The position numbers were made by a program, and so were the translations under genes. The notes below the pieces were generated by a model. That model worked only from the letters and a program-made list of their open reading frames with translations, made no database searches and was not told the DNA's origin. A stretch of DNA of 64,000 nucleotides from Thalassoglobus polymorphus (GTDB taxonomy: Bacteria; Planctomycetota; Planctomycetia; Planctomycetales; Planctomycetaceae), in NCBI RefSeq assembly GCF_007744255.1, contig NZ_CP036267.1, forward strand, positions 2,793,500 to 2,857,499, given 5' to 3'. Positions 53,835-62,092 of this stretch are shown here, one piece after another. Position 1 is the first letter of the stretch, and the number at the start of each line of letters is the position of its first letter.

Positions 53835-54743
53835 TTAATGGGTCATCGCGTAAAAGATGATATTAATGCCCATGGGGTAAGCTTTTTTCTCTGAGAACTC
53901 ATGGAAATACCATTCGTTTTCGCCTTCTCTTTCCCAGCCATCTCCCAAGTCGGTGTTATGACAGATCACGACCATCAGCCGACGCTTGTCATCGAAGATG
54001 CCGCGATAATGAACTTCTTGCGCGTCTTCACGCTCCCAGGTGATCCCGTATGGCCGTCCTTGAACCGCGGCATTGATTGAAGGGACTTGCGGTTTTTCCT
54101 TGATTTCGTAGACGCAGTTGAAGATGGGGTGCTCCAGTGGGATGTCTTCGATTTCGCGGTCAGGAAAAACCTTCTTGATTTCGGTTTCAAAATTGTACCA
54201 CTCTTGTTCTCCCCAAAAATCGTCGAACATCGCAAAGCCACCATTGATGAGATAGCGACGAAATTCCTTCACTTCTTCAGGAGTGAAATTCAAGCCTCCA
54301 TGGCCTCCGAATCCACCACGACGACTAAAACCTCCCCCCGGTTCACAGAAATAGACGAAGGGATAATTGAATAACCGCTTGTCGGTCAGTTCCAGGACAA
54401 TGGGATCGGGATTCACTTTGAGTGAGGTGAGCTGTTGAAGTCGAAACGACAGATTCAAGTCACTGTCCGGATAGTCTGTTCGCCAGCGGCCTCGATCACC
54501 CTGAATCGCGTTGTAACGGATTCGCACGAACGTAAAAACATCCGAGGGAAACTCCTCGTCTTCTTCCCAATCCGGAACTCCATTCCTGTCGAGATAGAAA
54601 CGTGTCCCATCACCTTGCGGTTGGAACATTTGCCTGCGTCGATTTTGGAACTGTGCCGTGCATTCCGCTGAGAGGCTAAACAAAGCGAGAACGATCAAGA
54701 GCTGATTTTTCAGCGTAAGAATCAATCGACTTTTTTCAGCCAT
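53835..54743 (-). CDS. DUF4159 domain protein, secreted
   Basis: 302 residues from the ATG at 54743 (GGAG at 8 bases); an upstream TTG at 54767 is possible. A leader is present (LLIVLALFSLSAECTA). The DUF4159 domain has VFTFVRIRYNAIQG, DLNLSFRLQQLTSLKVNPD, LTDKRLFNYPFVYF, EEVKEFRRYLINGGFAMFDDFWG, and PMGINIIFYAMTH at the end. The fold resembles a glutamine-amidotransferase-like barrel without obvious catalysis. These proteins often occur with MoxR/BatA complexes, as does the VWA protein elsewhere in this window. The role is unknown. Confidence 0.87.
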   Translation of the reverse strand: MAEKSRLILTLKNQLLIVLALFSLSAECTAQFQNRRRQMFQPQGDGTRFYLDRNGVPDWEEDEEFPSDVFTFVRIRYNAIQGDRGRWRTDYPDSDLNLSFRLQQLTSLKVNPDPIVLELTDKRLFNYPFVYFCEPGGGFSRRGGFGGHGGLNFTPEEVKEFRRYLINGGFAMFDDFWGEQEWYNFETEIKKVFPDREIEDIPLEHPIFNCVYEIKEKPQVPSINAAVQGRPYGITWEREDAQEVHYRGIFDDKRRLMVVICHNTDLGDGWEREGENEWYFHEFSEKKAYPMGINIIFYAMTH

Positions 54744-54864
54744 CGTGGCAACTCCATTGCTAGCCAAGTTGAATTTCCTCTACCACAACCTGTCCACGTT
54801 ATCGAACCTCAAGCAAAACACAACGATCAACGGGAATGTCTGGACGATGACTCTTCTGGGCTCC

Positions 54865-54967
54865 TAGAGCATCTTTCGAATTGGTTTGCAGGTTCTGCCT
54901 CGCGGCGAACAGCATTTTACTGGAGAAATGCGTTTTTCACGGGCACACGGTGGAGCAAACTGCTCTA
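54865..54967 (+). repeat. family 2 interspersed repeat, intact copy
   Basis: Begins TAGAGCATCTTTCGAATTGG and ends CAAACTGCTCTA, about 103 bp, the most complete copy. Internal blocks are TTCTGCCTCGCGGCGAACAG, TTTTACTGGAGAAATGCG and CACGGGCACACGG. The last bases, read on the minus strand, give TAG, which is the stop codon of the SGNH-like gene at 54965-55804. This copy defines the sequence that the family 1 element interrupts at 12100. Confidence 0.88.
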
Positions 54968-55804
54968 AGTATTGATCGCTTCGCTTGTCGCAGCATCACT
55001 CCCAACGACGAATGATTTAGGTTGATCAATTCCCAGTTCTTTCAGGTAGAGCTTTTGCATCTCCAGAATTCCCGCATCTGTTGGCGCGTTTCGCTTTGCA
55101 TCCCAGAATGATCCTCGTTCGGGGTGTTGCTCCCAATGATCCCAGTGGTCGATCAGAATTCCGGAATACTCTGCGACACATCCCCGAATCGCTTCGAGAT
55201 ATATCAAACGGTCAATCTGCTCCGCCGAATCATCCTCGTACTCAGAATATGGCGGAGTACAGACCACCGGCATCGCTCCGAAATTTTGAATTTGCTTGAT
55301 GATTCCGATCAGCGAACGCTCAAACTCCTCGCACTTCTCGACGCCACTTTCACAATCCGCGAAGCCACACACCAGGGTCACCACATCCGGGGCGAACGTC
55401 GCGAAACGATCTTTCATTTGTACTTTCACATGCTCCAAATGGGCATGAGCGTAGGTGGCATTCACAAAAATTTCATTCGTCCTGCCGAACTCCGTCTTCG
55501 TCCAGTCAGCAACGAGTCGAGGGAATGTTTGTGAGGAGCGAAATGCCGAGCAATAATTCGAATCGCCGGAAAAAATCCAAGTCATTGGCTCATCATGCTG
55601 AAGGCGTTGATAGAGCGCACTTGGACCGGGATGGGAGGGGTCAAACGCCTTAGGAATAACAGTTGGTTCCTCAACCACGGGAGGTAACTCGTCATCACCT
55701 TTGGTTGGATTTTCAGTTGGCTGATGATTCAACGCAATCGCAACTCGCCTACGGCGAGTTGAACGACCAGGAAGTGAAAAAGAAGAACGTCCCACTGGAA
55801 TCAA
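54965..55804 (-). CDS. SGNH/GDSL-like hydrolase
   Basis: 279 residues from a TTG (AAGG at 4 bases). There is no clear leader; the first ~55 residues are basic, then Pro/Glu-rich. The hydrolase starts at MTWIFSGDSNYCSAF (block I GDS with the nucleophile Ser). LVCGFADCESG stands where block III GxND is expected, and the late IDHWDHWEQHPE and RNAPTDAGILEMQKLYL regions resemble the D-x-x-H end, though the fit is loose. The stop codon is supplied by a family 2 repeat, so the gene may end earlier or later than it once did. Confidence 0.65.
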   Translation of the reverse strand: MIPVGRSSFSLPGRSTRRRRVAIALNHQPTENPTKGDDELPPVVEEPTVIPKAFDPSHPGPSALYQRLQHDEPMTWIFSGDSNYCSAFRSSQTFPRLVADWTKTEFGRTNEIFVNATYAHAHLEHVKVQMKDRFATFAPDVVTLVCGFADCESGVEKCEEFERSLIGIIKQIQNFGAMPVVCTPPYSEYEDDSAEQIDRLIYLEAIRGCVAEYSGILIDHWDHWEQHPERGSFWDAKRNAPTDAGILEMQKLYLKELGIDQPKSFVVGSDAATSEAINT

Positions 55805-55830
55805 AGAGCCTTACTGAACAGAAATGTTTT

Positions 55831-55912
55831 TAGAACTGATCCTGAAACCTGAATTTGCTCTCTCAAGCTCTAGGGAGAAGTGAAAATCCCACAAGTTTCC
55901 GGACTGGTTTTA
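55831..55912 (+). repeat. family 1 repeat, copy G (82 bp)
   Basis: Begins TAGAACTGATCCTGAAACCTGAA and ends CCGGACTGGTTTTA. The centre is diverged (CTCAAGCTCTAGGGAG). It lies upstream of the SGNH-like gene within a 600-bp divergent gap (55805-56404) that also holds copy H. Confidence 0.82.
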
Positions 55913-56263
55913 GATTGAAAGGAATCTTAAATTTTGCGTCAGATTTACAACGCAAATCAACTGTTGTTGATCTCATTAGTGCCGCCAAGAAGGGAATAGT
56001 CAAGAAAAAGGTGCTAAATGGGGAGGTTTTGCTACGAACTCTGCAGGAGCGATACGCCATGACGCAAAACCGTAAGAGTCTATGATAACCGAACTGTCAA
56101 GATAGGGGGAATGGGTCAACGTCGCGTATTGTGTGATTCGTTCGATGCCCTCGTCTCCAGTCCCTTTCGAACCGATTCTAGGCCTAAGAGTCCTTGGAGC
56201 GCACTGGCCAATTTGCCGATGTCATTCTCATGGGGACCAGGAAGGTCCAGCTTTCAGAAACTC
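55913..56263. other. intergenic DNA between two repeat copies
   Basis: A short frame around 55915-56085 ends in a basic, helical stretch (IVKKKVLNGEVLLRTLQERYAMTQ), but its start lies inside repeat copy G and no ribosome site is visible. I cannot support it as a gene. Nothing else is seen. Confidence 0.35.
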
Positions 56264-56355
56264 TAGCACTGCTCCCGAAACCGACTCTGAATCTTGAAGT
56301 TGCTCTCTCAAACGTTGAGGAAAGCAGCGATTCCAGAGGTTTTCGGACAGGTTCA
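56264..56355 (+). repeat. family 1 repeat, copy H (diverged, ~92 bp)
   Basis: Contains TAGCACTGCTCCCGAAACC, then CTTGAAGTTGCTCTCTCAAACGTTGAGGAAAGC and GATTCCAGAGGTTTTCGGACAGGTTC. About 10 extra bases lie in the left arm. The following membrane-protein frame is open through this repeat, which would give a false longer N-terminus. Confidence 0.82.
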
Positions 56356-56404
56356 AGTTTCCAGTCTCTCAAATCAATTTTTTCTAAAGAGATATCGCGG
56401 CAGG

Positions 56405-57985
56405 ATGACCGCTCAATTTGCAGGTTCTCGTTCATTGGATGATCGTCGCCGTCGCCGTTTGGCTCAGGAGTCGACCGAGGAGGTTGCGTCTCAACCTTCT
56501 AAACAAAAACGACAGACAAAGAAGTCCTCCGAAACGGAGTCGAAACCGGAAAAGGTGAGGCTGGTTTCGGATGTCGTCGCTGACGAGAGTCTTGTTCCGA
56601 GTGCACTCTGGAAAGTGATTGCTTTTGCGGTCATTGGCTTTTCGATTTTGTCCACTCTCGTCTGGATCAACATCAAAGAGCCCTCCCTCAACGGAATCGA
56701 GCGTTTACTTTCTCCCGCTCATGGAAACGCCTTTCAACTTTTTAGCGTTCTCTCATTGATGCTGGCCGCGCAGTTGTGTTTTACCATTTGGTGGTATCGC
56801 TCGCGGAGTCGCAAAGATTTCAGCGGTCGATATCGCATCTGGGCCTGGGCTGGCAGTTTCTGGGCCCTCGCCTGCGTCTCGACAGGCCTGAGAATTCATG
56901 AACCACTTGCACAACTTGCCTATGAACGCTGGCCAATTCATAGTTGGAGACCAGAACTTTTGTACTGGTTTGTTCCGTTTTCCGTATGCGTGATGGCACT
57001 TCACCAACTCCTCTCTCTGGACATGCGGCACTCGCGAAGCAGCCGAGTGTTGTGGAACATTGCGTTGATCATCGGTCTCAGCGTCGCTGGATTGAACCTT
57101 GGGCTCGACCTGTCTCTCTCCGAACCGATTCGAGAACTCGCAGTAGCAGCTGTCACATCGCTCTGGCATTTCTGGATCGCATTTTCGCTTCTCTTCCATG
57201 CACGTTTCGTTGTCCATGTGACGAATGAAGCGGCTCCGCGAGGACTGTCTCGATTGAAACGAACAATGTACTGGTTCCACGAAAGAACTGCTGGAATCCG
57301 TGGGAAGCTCGGAGTCATCCTGGCACGACGCAACGGCAAAAAATCAGATAAGCAGAAACAAAAATCACTTTCAAAGTCAGAGAAGCTGGAAGCTCGAAAG
57401 AAGCGAAAAGAAGAAGCGAAAGCGGCTCGTGAGAAAGCGCAGGCTGATAAACTTGCCAAACGAGAACAAGCAGAGGCTGATCGCAAGGCAGCCAAAGAAG
57501 CAAAACAACAAGTGCAGCAACAAGCTCGCGAAGAAAAAGAGGCTGCGAAATCAGCACGTCTGAAGCAACAACAAGCTGAAAAAGAAGCCAAGCGAGCGGA
57601 GAAAGAAACCAAGCAGGCCGAAAAGAAGACCGAAGCCAAACAGCCGAAAAGTTCAAATACCCCAAAACCTTCAAAACAGGCTAAAAAACCGGTTCCGCAG
57701 AAGAATCCAAAACCGAACGTGTCCGCTGAAAAAACTGAGACATCTGCCACCGACTCAAGGACAGCCTCAGGGCGGAAACGAAAACGGGTGTTGGGCAACT
57801 CGACACGTATCGATCCCCCAGAAACCCCCAAGCAGCCGCACGTTCCAGCTGAGCCAGAAAATCTAGATTATTCAGACGATTATCATGTCGATGAATATAT
57901 GGACCACGAAGATTACGACGATTACGATTCCCCCAAGATGAGCAAGAAGGAACGTCGTCGTGCTCGGAAAAACAGAAAACGCTAG
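56405..57985 (+). CDS. membrane protein with long Lys/Ala/Glu coiled-coil tail
   Basis: 526 residues from the ATG at 56405; the frame is open back into a repeat at 56294, but that part copies the repeat. About 60 basic residues are followed by five or six membrane helices (VIAFAVIGFSILSTLVWI; FQLFSVLSLMLAAQLCF; IWAWAGSFWALACVS; LLYWFVPFSVCVMALHQLL; VLWNIALIIGLSVAGL; LWHFWIAFSLLF). A long charged tail follows (KKRKEEAKAAREKAQADKLAKRE...), ending in an Asp/Tyr-rich segment and KERRRARKNRKR. Tail proteins of this composition can bind nucleic acid or form coiled coils, but no family is recognised. Its TAG stop is the first TAG of a family 2 repeat. Confidence 0.75.
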   Translation: MTAQFAGSRSLDDRRRRRLAQESTEEVASQPSKQKRQTKKSSETESKPEKVRLVSDVVADESLVPSALWKVIAFAVIGFSILSTLVWINIKEPSLNGIERLLSPAHGNAFQLFSVLSLMLAAQLCFTIWWYRSRSRKDFSGRYRIWAWAGSFWALACVSTGLRIHEPLAQLAYERWPIHSWRPELLYWFVPFSVCVMALHQLLSLDMRHSRSSRVLWNIALIIGLSVAGLNLGLDLSLSEPIRELAVAAVTSLWHFWIAFSLLFHARFVVHVTNEAAPRGLSRLKRTMYWFHERTAGIRGKLGVILARRNGKKSDKQKQKSLSKSEKLEARKKRKEEAKAAREKAQADKLAKREQAEADRKAAKEAKQQVQQQAREEKEAAKSARLKQQQAEKEAKRAEKETKQAEKKTEAKQPKSSNTPKPSKQAKKPVPQKNPKPNVSAEKTETSATDSRTASGRKRKRVLGNSTRIDPPETPKQPHVPAEPENLDYSDDYHVDEYMDHEDYDDYDSPKMSKKERRRARKNRKR

Positions 57986-58025
57986 ATCATCTTTCCAATT
58001 GGTTTGCAGGTTCTTCCTCGTGCAC
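57983..58025 (+). repeat. family 2 repeat fragment
   Basis: TAGATCATCTTTCCAATTGG, then TTTGCAGGTTCTTCCTCGTG, matches the left 43 bp of the copy at 54865. Its first three bases are the stop codon of the preceding coiled-coil membrane protein. Confidence 0.78.
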
Positions 58026-58117
58026 TCTGTGCGTTTGAAGCCTCCAGTCTCACAACGCAATTCAGAACGCTATGAGATCGATCGCAGTGACTCTTTTCTT
58101 GTTTGCCCAGCTTTGAT

Positions 58118-59632
58118 TCAGTCAGCAGTTTTGACTTCTTCGTGCTGAATTTCTCCATGCTCGTCATTCCAAAGGAAAGCAAGCTTGCTAGATCCTGTTT
58201 CACTTTGAGGGGTTAATTGAATCTCCAGAAAACCTCCGGACGCTTCTCGCTGTGAATAAGGTTGTTTGATCGTCCCTTCCGGGTCTGTCGATTTTGGATC
58301 TCCAGGTAATCGACCGGGACGCGAATTCTCATCGATCAGAGCCCCACTGCTAAACTCTTCAATTCCACTGGGGTGGATCGAGTGGTACTGCCAGTGCCGG
58401 TCTCCGCAAACGATGTAAAAGTTTTGCTTGGCGACGCCAGATTCGTTCAGCCAGTCAAAAAACTCGTCTCGCTCATGTTGAAATCCGCCGACATTTGTAT
58501 GGTTATCAGTTTTGCGGAGATCATCAGGGCCGATCATGGGAGTTGGTGAGATCAAAATTTTGAACGCAGCGTCGCTTTCTACAAGCGTTTTCTTCAACCA
58601 CTCTTTTTGTTCCTCCCCCCAAATTGTCTTCTCCGGCCCATCGGGAGCTGCGTTATCGCTTCGATAAATCCGGCCTTCTGTGAACCAGAGTTGAAGATCT
58701 TTGCTGATGCGATGTGTCCGATAGGTTTTTACATTCTCGTCACCGTGAGCAGCGATCGGAAGTTGCTCAAGCATCATACGGCGGGCGGTTTCTGGAGTCG
58801 GCTTGTAATCACCGGAATTGTCTCCATCGTCGATACGGTAGTCATGATCGTCGACTTCCCAGTACGTGGGAACAGCTGCGAAAAGAGAAATAAATCGTGG
58901 CTGACGAAATTGCTCATGCCATTTCTGGCGAAGCTCTTTCACCGTCTCTGCTCGCGGATTATCCGGGGTGTCGTAATAGACATTGTCACCCGTCCCAACG
59001 AAGAACAGCGGCTTTTTCTTCAGAATCGTATTCAGTGCGGGATAGCCGAGATGTTTGTCTGGGCCAGAGTACGGCTCCGGGAGTTCACGATTGTTTTCAA
59101 TTTTGTGTTGCTCTAAATCAATGCGATCGTCTCCATGAAATTTCGCAAAATTCATTCCGGTAACCACCACAAAGCTGAGCGGCTCATTCAGTTCAGCCCC
59201 ATACAGAGTGCTGAAGGTTGCCGTAGGGCCAGGTTGGAGTGAGTTTTCATCAGCCCCGATTTCTGTCTTGCATGTGTACTCGGTCCCGGGTGAAAGTCCA
59301 TCCCAAACCGAACGGGCAATGAAATCGTAAGTTTCCAAAGCTTGCACAGTGACCGCATCGCCGATCTGTGTGTCCCCTTGAGAGAGCGTGAATTTCACAA
59401 CCCCGGGAACGCCGGGAAGATCTCTTTCGATGAGTTGGTCCCCTTGCGTCAGGCGGACTTGCACGAACGCAGATTGATCAGTGAGTTCACCGACCATGAT
59501 CCCCTGCCCTGCCATCAAAGAACTGTCCGGAGTCTTGTCACTCGGATCGGCTTCCGAAGAATTTGAGGAATCCTTCGCACATCCAACGAGAAAAATCGAC
59601 AAGCTGAGAATATAAAACAGACGGTGCGACAC
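58118..59632 (-). CDS. phoD: PhoD-like metallophosphatase lipoprotein
   Basis: 504 residues from a GTG at 59632 with GGAGGG 7 bases upstream; upstream ATGs in the same frame lie in a repeat and have no ribosome site. The lipobox is FLVGC. A PhoD N-terminal Ig-like part (about 50-150) is followed by the phosphatase core: [50 protein letters not shown] and [13 protein letters not shown]. PhoD enzymes are Fe/Ca phosphodi- and monoesterases of the cell surface. With PhoX and the PAP-phytase fusion this is the third phosphatase of the window. Confidence 0.87.
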   Translation of the reverse strand: MSHRLFYILSLSIFLVGCAKDSSNSSEADPSDKTPDSSLMAGQGIMVGELTDQSAFVQVRLTQGDQLIERDLPGVPGVVKFTLSQGDTQIGDAVTVQALETYDFIARSVWDGLSPGTEYTCKTEIGADENSLQPGPTATFSTLYGAELNEPLSFVVVTGMNFAKFHGDDRIDLEQHKIENNRELPEPYSGPDKHLGYPALNTILKKKPLFFVGTGDNVYYDTPDNPRAETVKELRQKWHEQFRQPRFISLFAAVPTYWEVDDHDYRIDDGDNSGDYKPTPETARRMMLEQLPIAAHGDENVKTYRTHRISKDLQLWFTEGRIYRSDNAAPDGPEKTIWGEEQKEWLKKTLVESDAAFKILISPTPMIGPDDLRKTDNHTNVGGFQHERDEFFDWLNESGVAKQNFYIVCGDRHWQYHSIHPSGIEEFSSGALIDENSRPGRLPGDPKSTDPEGTIKQPYSQREASGGFLEIQLTPQSETGSSKLAFLWNDEHGEIQHEEVKTAD

Positions 59633-59642
59633 GGTGATTCCC

Positions 59643-59740
59643 TCCAAGGCCATTCCAATGGTGTTCTTTACGTCCTGCCTCATGGTAAGCGGTCTATAAA
59701 ATAGTTTAGGCACTCTTCACGGGCATAACTCTTCCCGGGC
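59643..59740 (-). repeat. family 2-like repeat (diverged)
   Basis: CCAATGGTG, GTCCTGCCTCATGG, GCGGTCTAT and CTCTTCACGGGCATAAC follow the order of the reverse complement of the copy at 1771. It covers the upstream part of the PhoD gene, which explains the misleading in-frame ATGs there. Bases 59741-60106 show no gene. Confidence 0.5.
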
Positions 59741-60106
59741 ATAAGAGTATTAAAAAATCTCTGGCTCCAAATGAGACGCCCACATCGTATCATCAATCCG
59801 CTTTGATGCACATCAAGCGAGTGGATGGTAAAAAGAAATCCGGTTCCACTAAGAATGCGTTCGTGCTTTCAGCGATCAATATCGCCCCCCGGAATCAGCG
59901 AGAGTGCTCGAATTGAAAGCGTGATATCTGCTGAACCAATCCAAGCACCGAGCGCCTGAACAAATCGAGATCCGGCAGGATGTTGTTCCAGTTGATGTGT
60001 GAATATTACTCTTGGTGAAATGAAAAGAAATTCGTCTGTCAGGATCAGAACTGAACGACTAGAGTGACGCTTCTATCGATGAGAGTTTCCCAGAAGGCAA
60101 GTGACG

Positions 60107-61240
60107 ATGTCGAGATATGACCTGATTGTGATTGGTGCGGGCGGATTTGGAACAAGTGCCGCCTATTACGCTGCCAAACGTGGAAAGAAGGTTTTGGTTC
60201 TGGAACAGTTTGAGCGAGGTCACCGTCGCGGAAGCTCACATGGTGAATCGAGCATCATTCGAAAAGCGTACTTTGAACATCCCGATTCGATCCCGCTTTT
60301 GCAACAGGGGTACAAACTCTGGGTCAAACTGGAAGAGATTTCACAACGCGAGTTGATCTCTCCTTGCGGATTGATGCTGGCTGGAAGCCCTGAGAGTAAT
60401 GCCATTGCAGGAACTCGATCAGCATCACAAACCCATGGATTGGACCTGGAAGACATTTCAGAAACTGACCTTGAAGATCGATTCCCGGGTTTCAACATTC
60501 CGGACGGTTATGATGTCGTCTACGAGGTCGATGGTGGCGTGCTTCATGTTGAAGACTGTGTCGATGTCTTGACGAGCCTGGCGGAGAAACGTGGCGTTGA
60601 ATTTCAGTGGAACGAAGCGGTGACGCACTGGGAGTCGGACGGAGATCAGGTCAAAGTCTGGACCAAAGAGACAACCTTTGAAGCAGACGCTTTAATCATC
60701 ACAGCTGGGGCCTGGTCGCCGAAGCTGCTGGCTAACATCGAGAACTTTCCGCGGCTGGATGTTTTACGGAAGTTGATGTTCTGGTTCCCAGTCACTTCTG
60801 ACGCTTACGACTTTAGCATGGGCTCATCGGGATTCCTCTTTGACATGCCCTATGGCGAATTCTACGGATTCCCTTGTCTCGACGGGCAGGTCATCAAGGT
60901 CTGCCAGCACTCAGACGGGGATCCCGTCACGGATCCGAACGAATTAGACACCCAGCTTTATGCCGAAGATTTGGAGCCGGTTGCAAAATTTCTGCAGGAA
61001 GTCATGCCCGATGTTGAGGTCACTCCGGAATCACATTCGGCTTACATGTACACGATCTCCCCTGACCAACAATTCATTGTTGACCAGCACCCGAGTTACC
61101 AAAACGTTGCCTTCGGCGCTGGGTTCAGTGGGCACGGTTTTGAATTTGCTTCCATTCTCGGAAAAGTCCTTTCCGATTTAGCGATTGATTACGAAACAGA
61201 ATTGCCGATTGATTTCCTGCGTCTTCAGCGATTTTCGTAA
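60107..61240 (+). CDS. monomeric sarcosine oxidase / N-methyltryptophan oxidase-like FAD enzyme
   Basis: 377 residues from the ATG at 60107 (AAGG 9 bases upstream). FAD binding is shown by DLIVIGAGGFGTSAAYYAAKRGKKVLVLEQ and the family's RRGSSHGESSIIRKAYFEH. The C-terminus has ISPDQQFIVDQHPSYQNVAFGAGFSGHGFEFA. In MSOX/SolA a Cys in this C-terminal block (Cys315/Cys308) binds FAD covalently; the aligned residue here is Tyr313 (SAYMYT). FAD would thus be held non-covalently, and substrate range may differ. The gene stands alone. Confidence 0.87.
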   Translation: MSRYDLIVIGAGGFGTSAAYYAAKRGKKVLVLEQFERGHRRGSSHGESSIIRKAYFEHPDSIPLLQQGYKLWVKLEEISQRELISPCGLMLAGSPESNAIAGTRSASQTHGLDLEDISETDLEDRFPGFNIPDGYDVVYEVDGGVLHVEDCVDVLTSLAEKRGVEFQWNEAVTHWESDGDQVKVWTKETTFEADALIITAGAWSPKLLANIENFPRLDVLRKLMFWFPVTSDAYDFSMGSSGFLFDMPYGEFYGFPCLDGQVIKVCQHSDGDPVTDPNELDTQLYAEDLEPVAKFLQEVMPDVEVTPESHSAYMYTISPDQQFIVDQHPSYQNVAFGAGFSGHGFEFASILGKVLSDLAIDYETELPIDFLRLQRFS

Positions 61241-61301
61241 ATCTTTAACTCGGCATTGTTGAAGACCAGCAATCTCAGATTTCTGGAACAGAGTCCGCCT
61301 G

Positions 61302-61802
61302 TCACTTTTGAGTTTCAAACCACCATTCGAGTAAAGCCCGAAACGGTGGAGTCAATTTGTCTGGTTTCGTATCGAGAAGTTGGAGCAACTCCTGGCGTGT
61401 GAAGTACTCAACCTCGGCGATTTCTCCCGGGTCAGGTTTTGGTGGTTCGTCAGTGATCATCTCGTAGAGAACTGAGTGTTCGTTCGCCGTCAATGGAGAA
61501 GCAGGAAGCTTTGTCAACCGAGTCAGCTCTCCGGCAAGGTCGAGCTCTTCCTTGAGCTCACGGTGCGCGGCCTGTTCGTAATCCTCTCCTGCATCGAGAT
61601 GACCTGACGCGGATGATGTGTAGAAGTTCGGAAATTGATCTTTCGTGTCCGACCGCAAATGGACCATCAACCTTCCATCGGATCGCCAAATCCAAATGTG
61701 GACAGCTCGATGGAGCAGACCGCGTGCGTGAACTTCTGCACGCGGAGCCTGCCCGATCACTTGATCGCATTCATCGCAAACATCAAAGATTTCTTCAGCC
61801 AT
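61302..61802 (-). CDS. Nudix hydrolase (YfcD/IPP-isomerase-like subgroup)
   Basis: A 166-residue protein. The Nudix box is GHLDAGEDYEQAAHRELKEELDL (G-x5-E-x7-RE-x2-EE), with Asp replacing the usual last Gly. The N-terminus EEIFDVCDECDQVIGQAPRAEVHARGLLHRAVHIWIW is shared with YfcD-type proteins related to isopentenyl-diphosphate isomerase. The likely activity is hydrolysis of a nucleoside- or prenyl-diphosphate; the substrate is unknown. It is a single gene. Confidence 0.9.
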   Translation of the reverse strand: MAEEIFDVCDECDQVIGQAPRAEVHARGLLHRAVHIWIWRSDGRLMVHLRSDTKDQFPNFYTSSASGHLDAGEDYEQAAHRELKEELDLAGELTRLTKLPASPLTANEHSVLYEMITDEPPKPDPGEIAEVEYFTRQELLQLLDTKPDKLTPPFRALLEWWFETQK

Positions 61803-61897
61803 TTTTCGAATGGATCACTTTCGTGTTTCTTGTGCCTGCGGAGTGTCAATCTCATGTGAAATATCAAACTGACTCACGAGGCAGAACGCGTACATGT

Positions 61898-61978
61898 TTG
61901 AACTGATCCTGAAACCTGAACTTGTGCTCTCTAACGCTGAGAAAAGTCATGATTCCGCAAGGTTCCGGACTGGTTCTT
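61898..61978 (+). repeat. 81-bp interspersed repeat, family 1, copy I
   Basis: TTGAACTGATCCTGAAACCTGAA at the left and GGACTGGTTCTT at the right, 81 bp; both TA ends are mutated to TT. It lies between the Nudix and SGNH genes, and a family 2-like repeat (61983-62062) follows directly. Together they fill most of the 61803-62092 gap. Confidence 0.85.
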
Positions 61979-61982
61979 CAAA

Positions 61983-62062
61983 TAGTTTTCGAACCAATTC
62001 AAGATTGGCCCTCACGTTCTGCCTCATGGCGATCAGTCTATGAAGTCAGAAAAGTGACCATC
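61983..62062 (-). repeat. family 2-like repeat (diverged)
   Basis: CGAACCAATTCAAGATTGG, GTTCTGCCTCATGGCGATCAGTCTATGAAGTCA and AAGTGACC form the reverse complement of the blocks at 1771-1867. It directly abuts family 1 copy I. Confidence 0.6.
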
Positions 62063-62092
62063 AGGCAGACGGCAAGCCGTAAAATCCTCTTC

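Noticed and set aside
55855-56085. Small frame starting in repeat copy G
   Set aside because: The start lies inside the repeat and there is no ribosome site; the basic tail alone is not enough evidence.
57001-57831. Long antisense frame (276 codons) rich in Phe, Ser, Ala and Arg
   Set aside because: It mirrors the Lys/Glu/Ala coiled-coil codons of the membrane protein on the other strand; such compositions leave the antisense frame open by chance.
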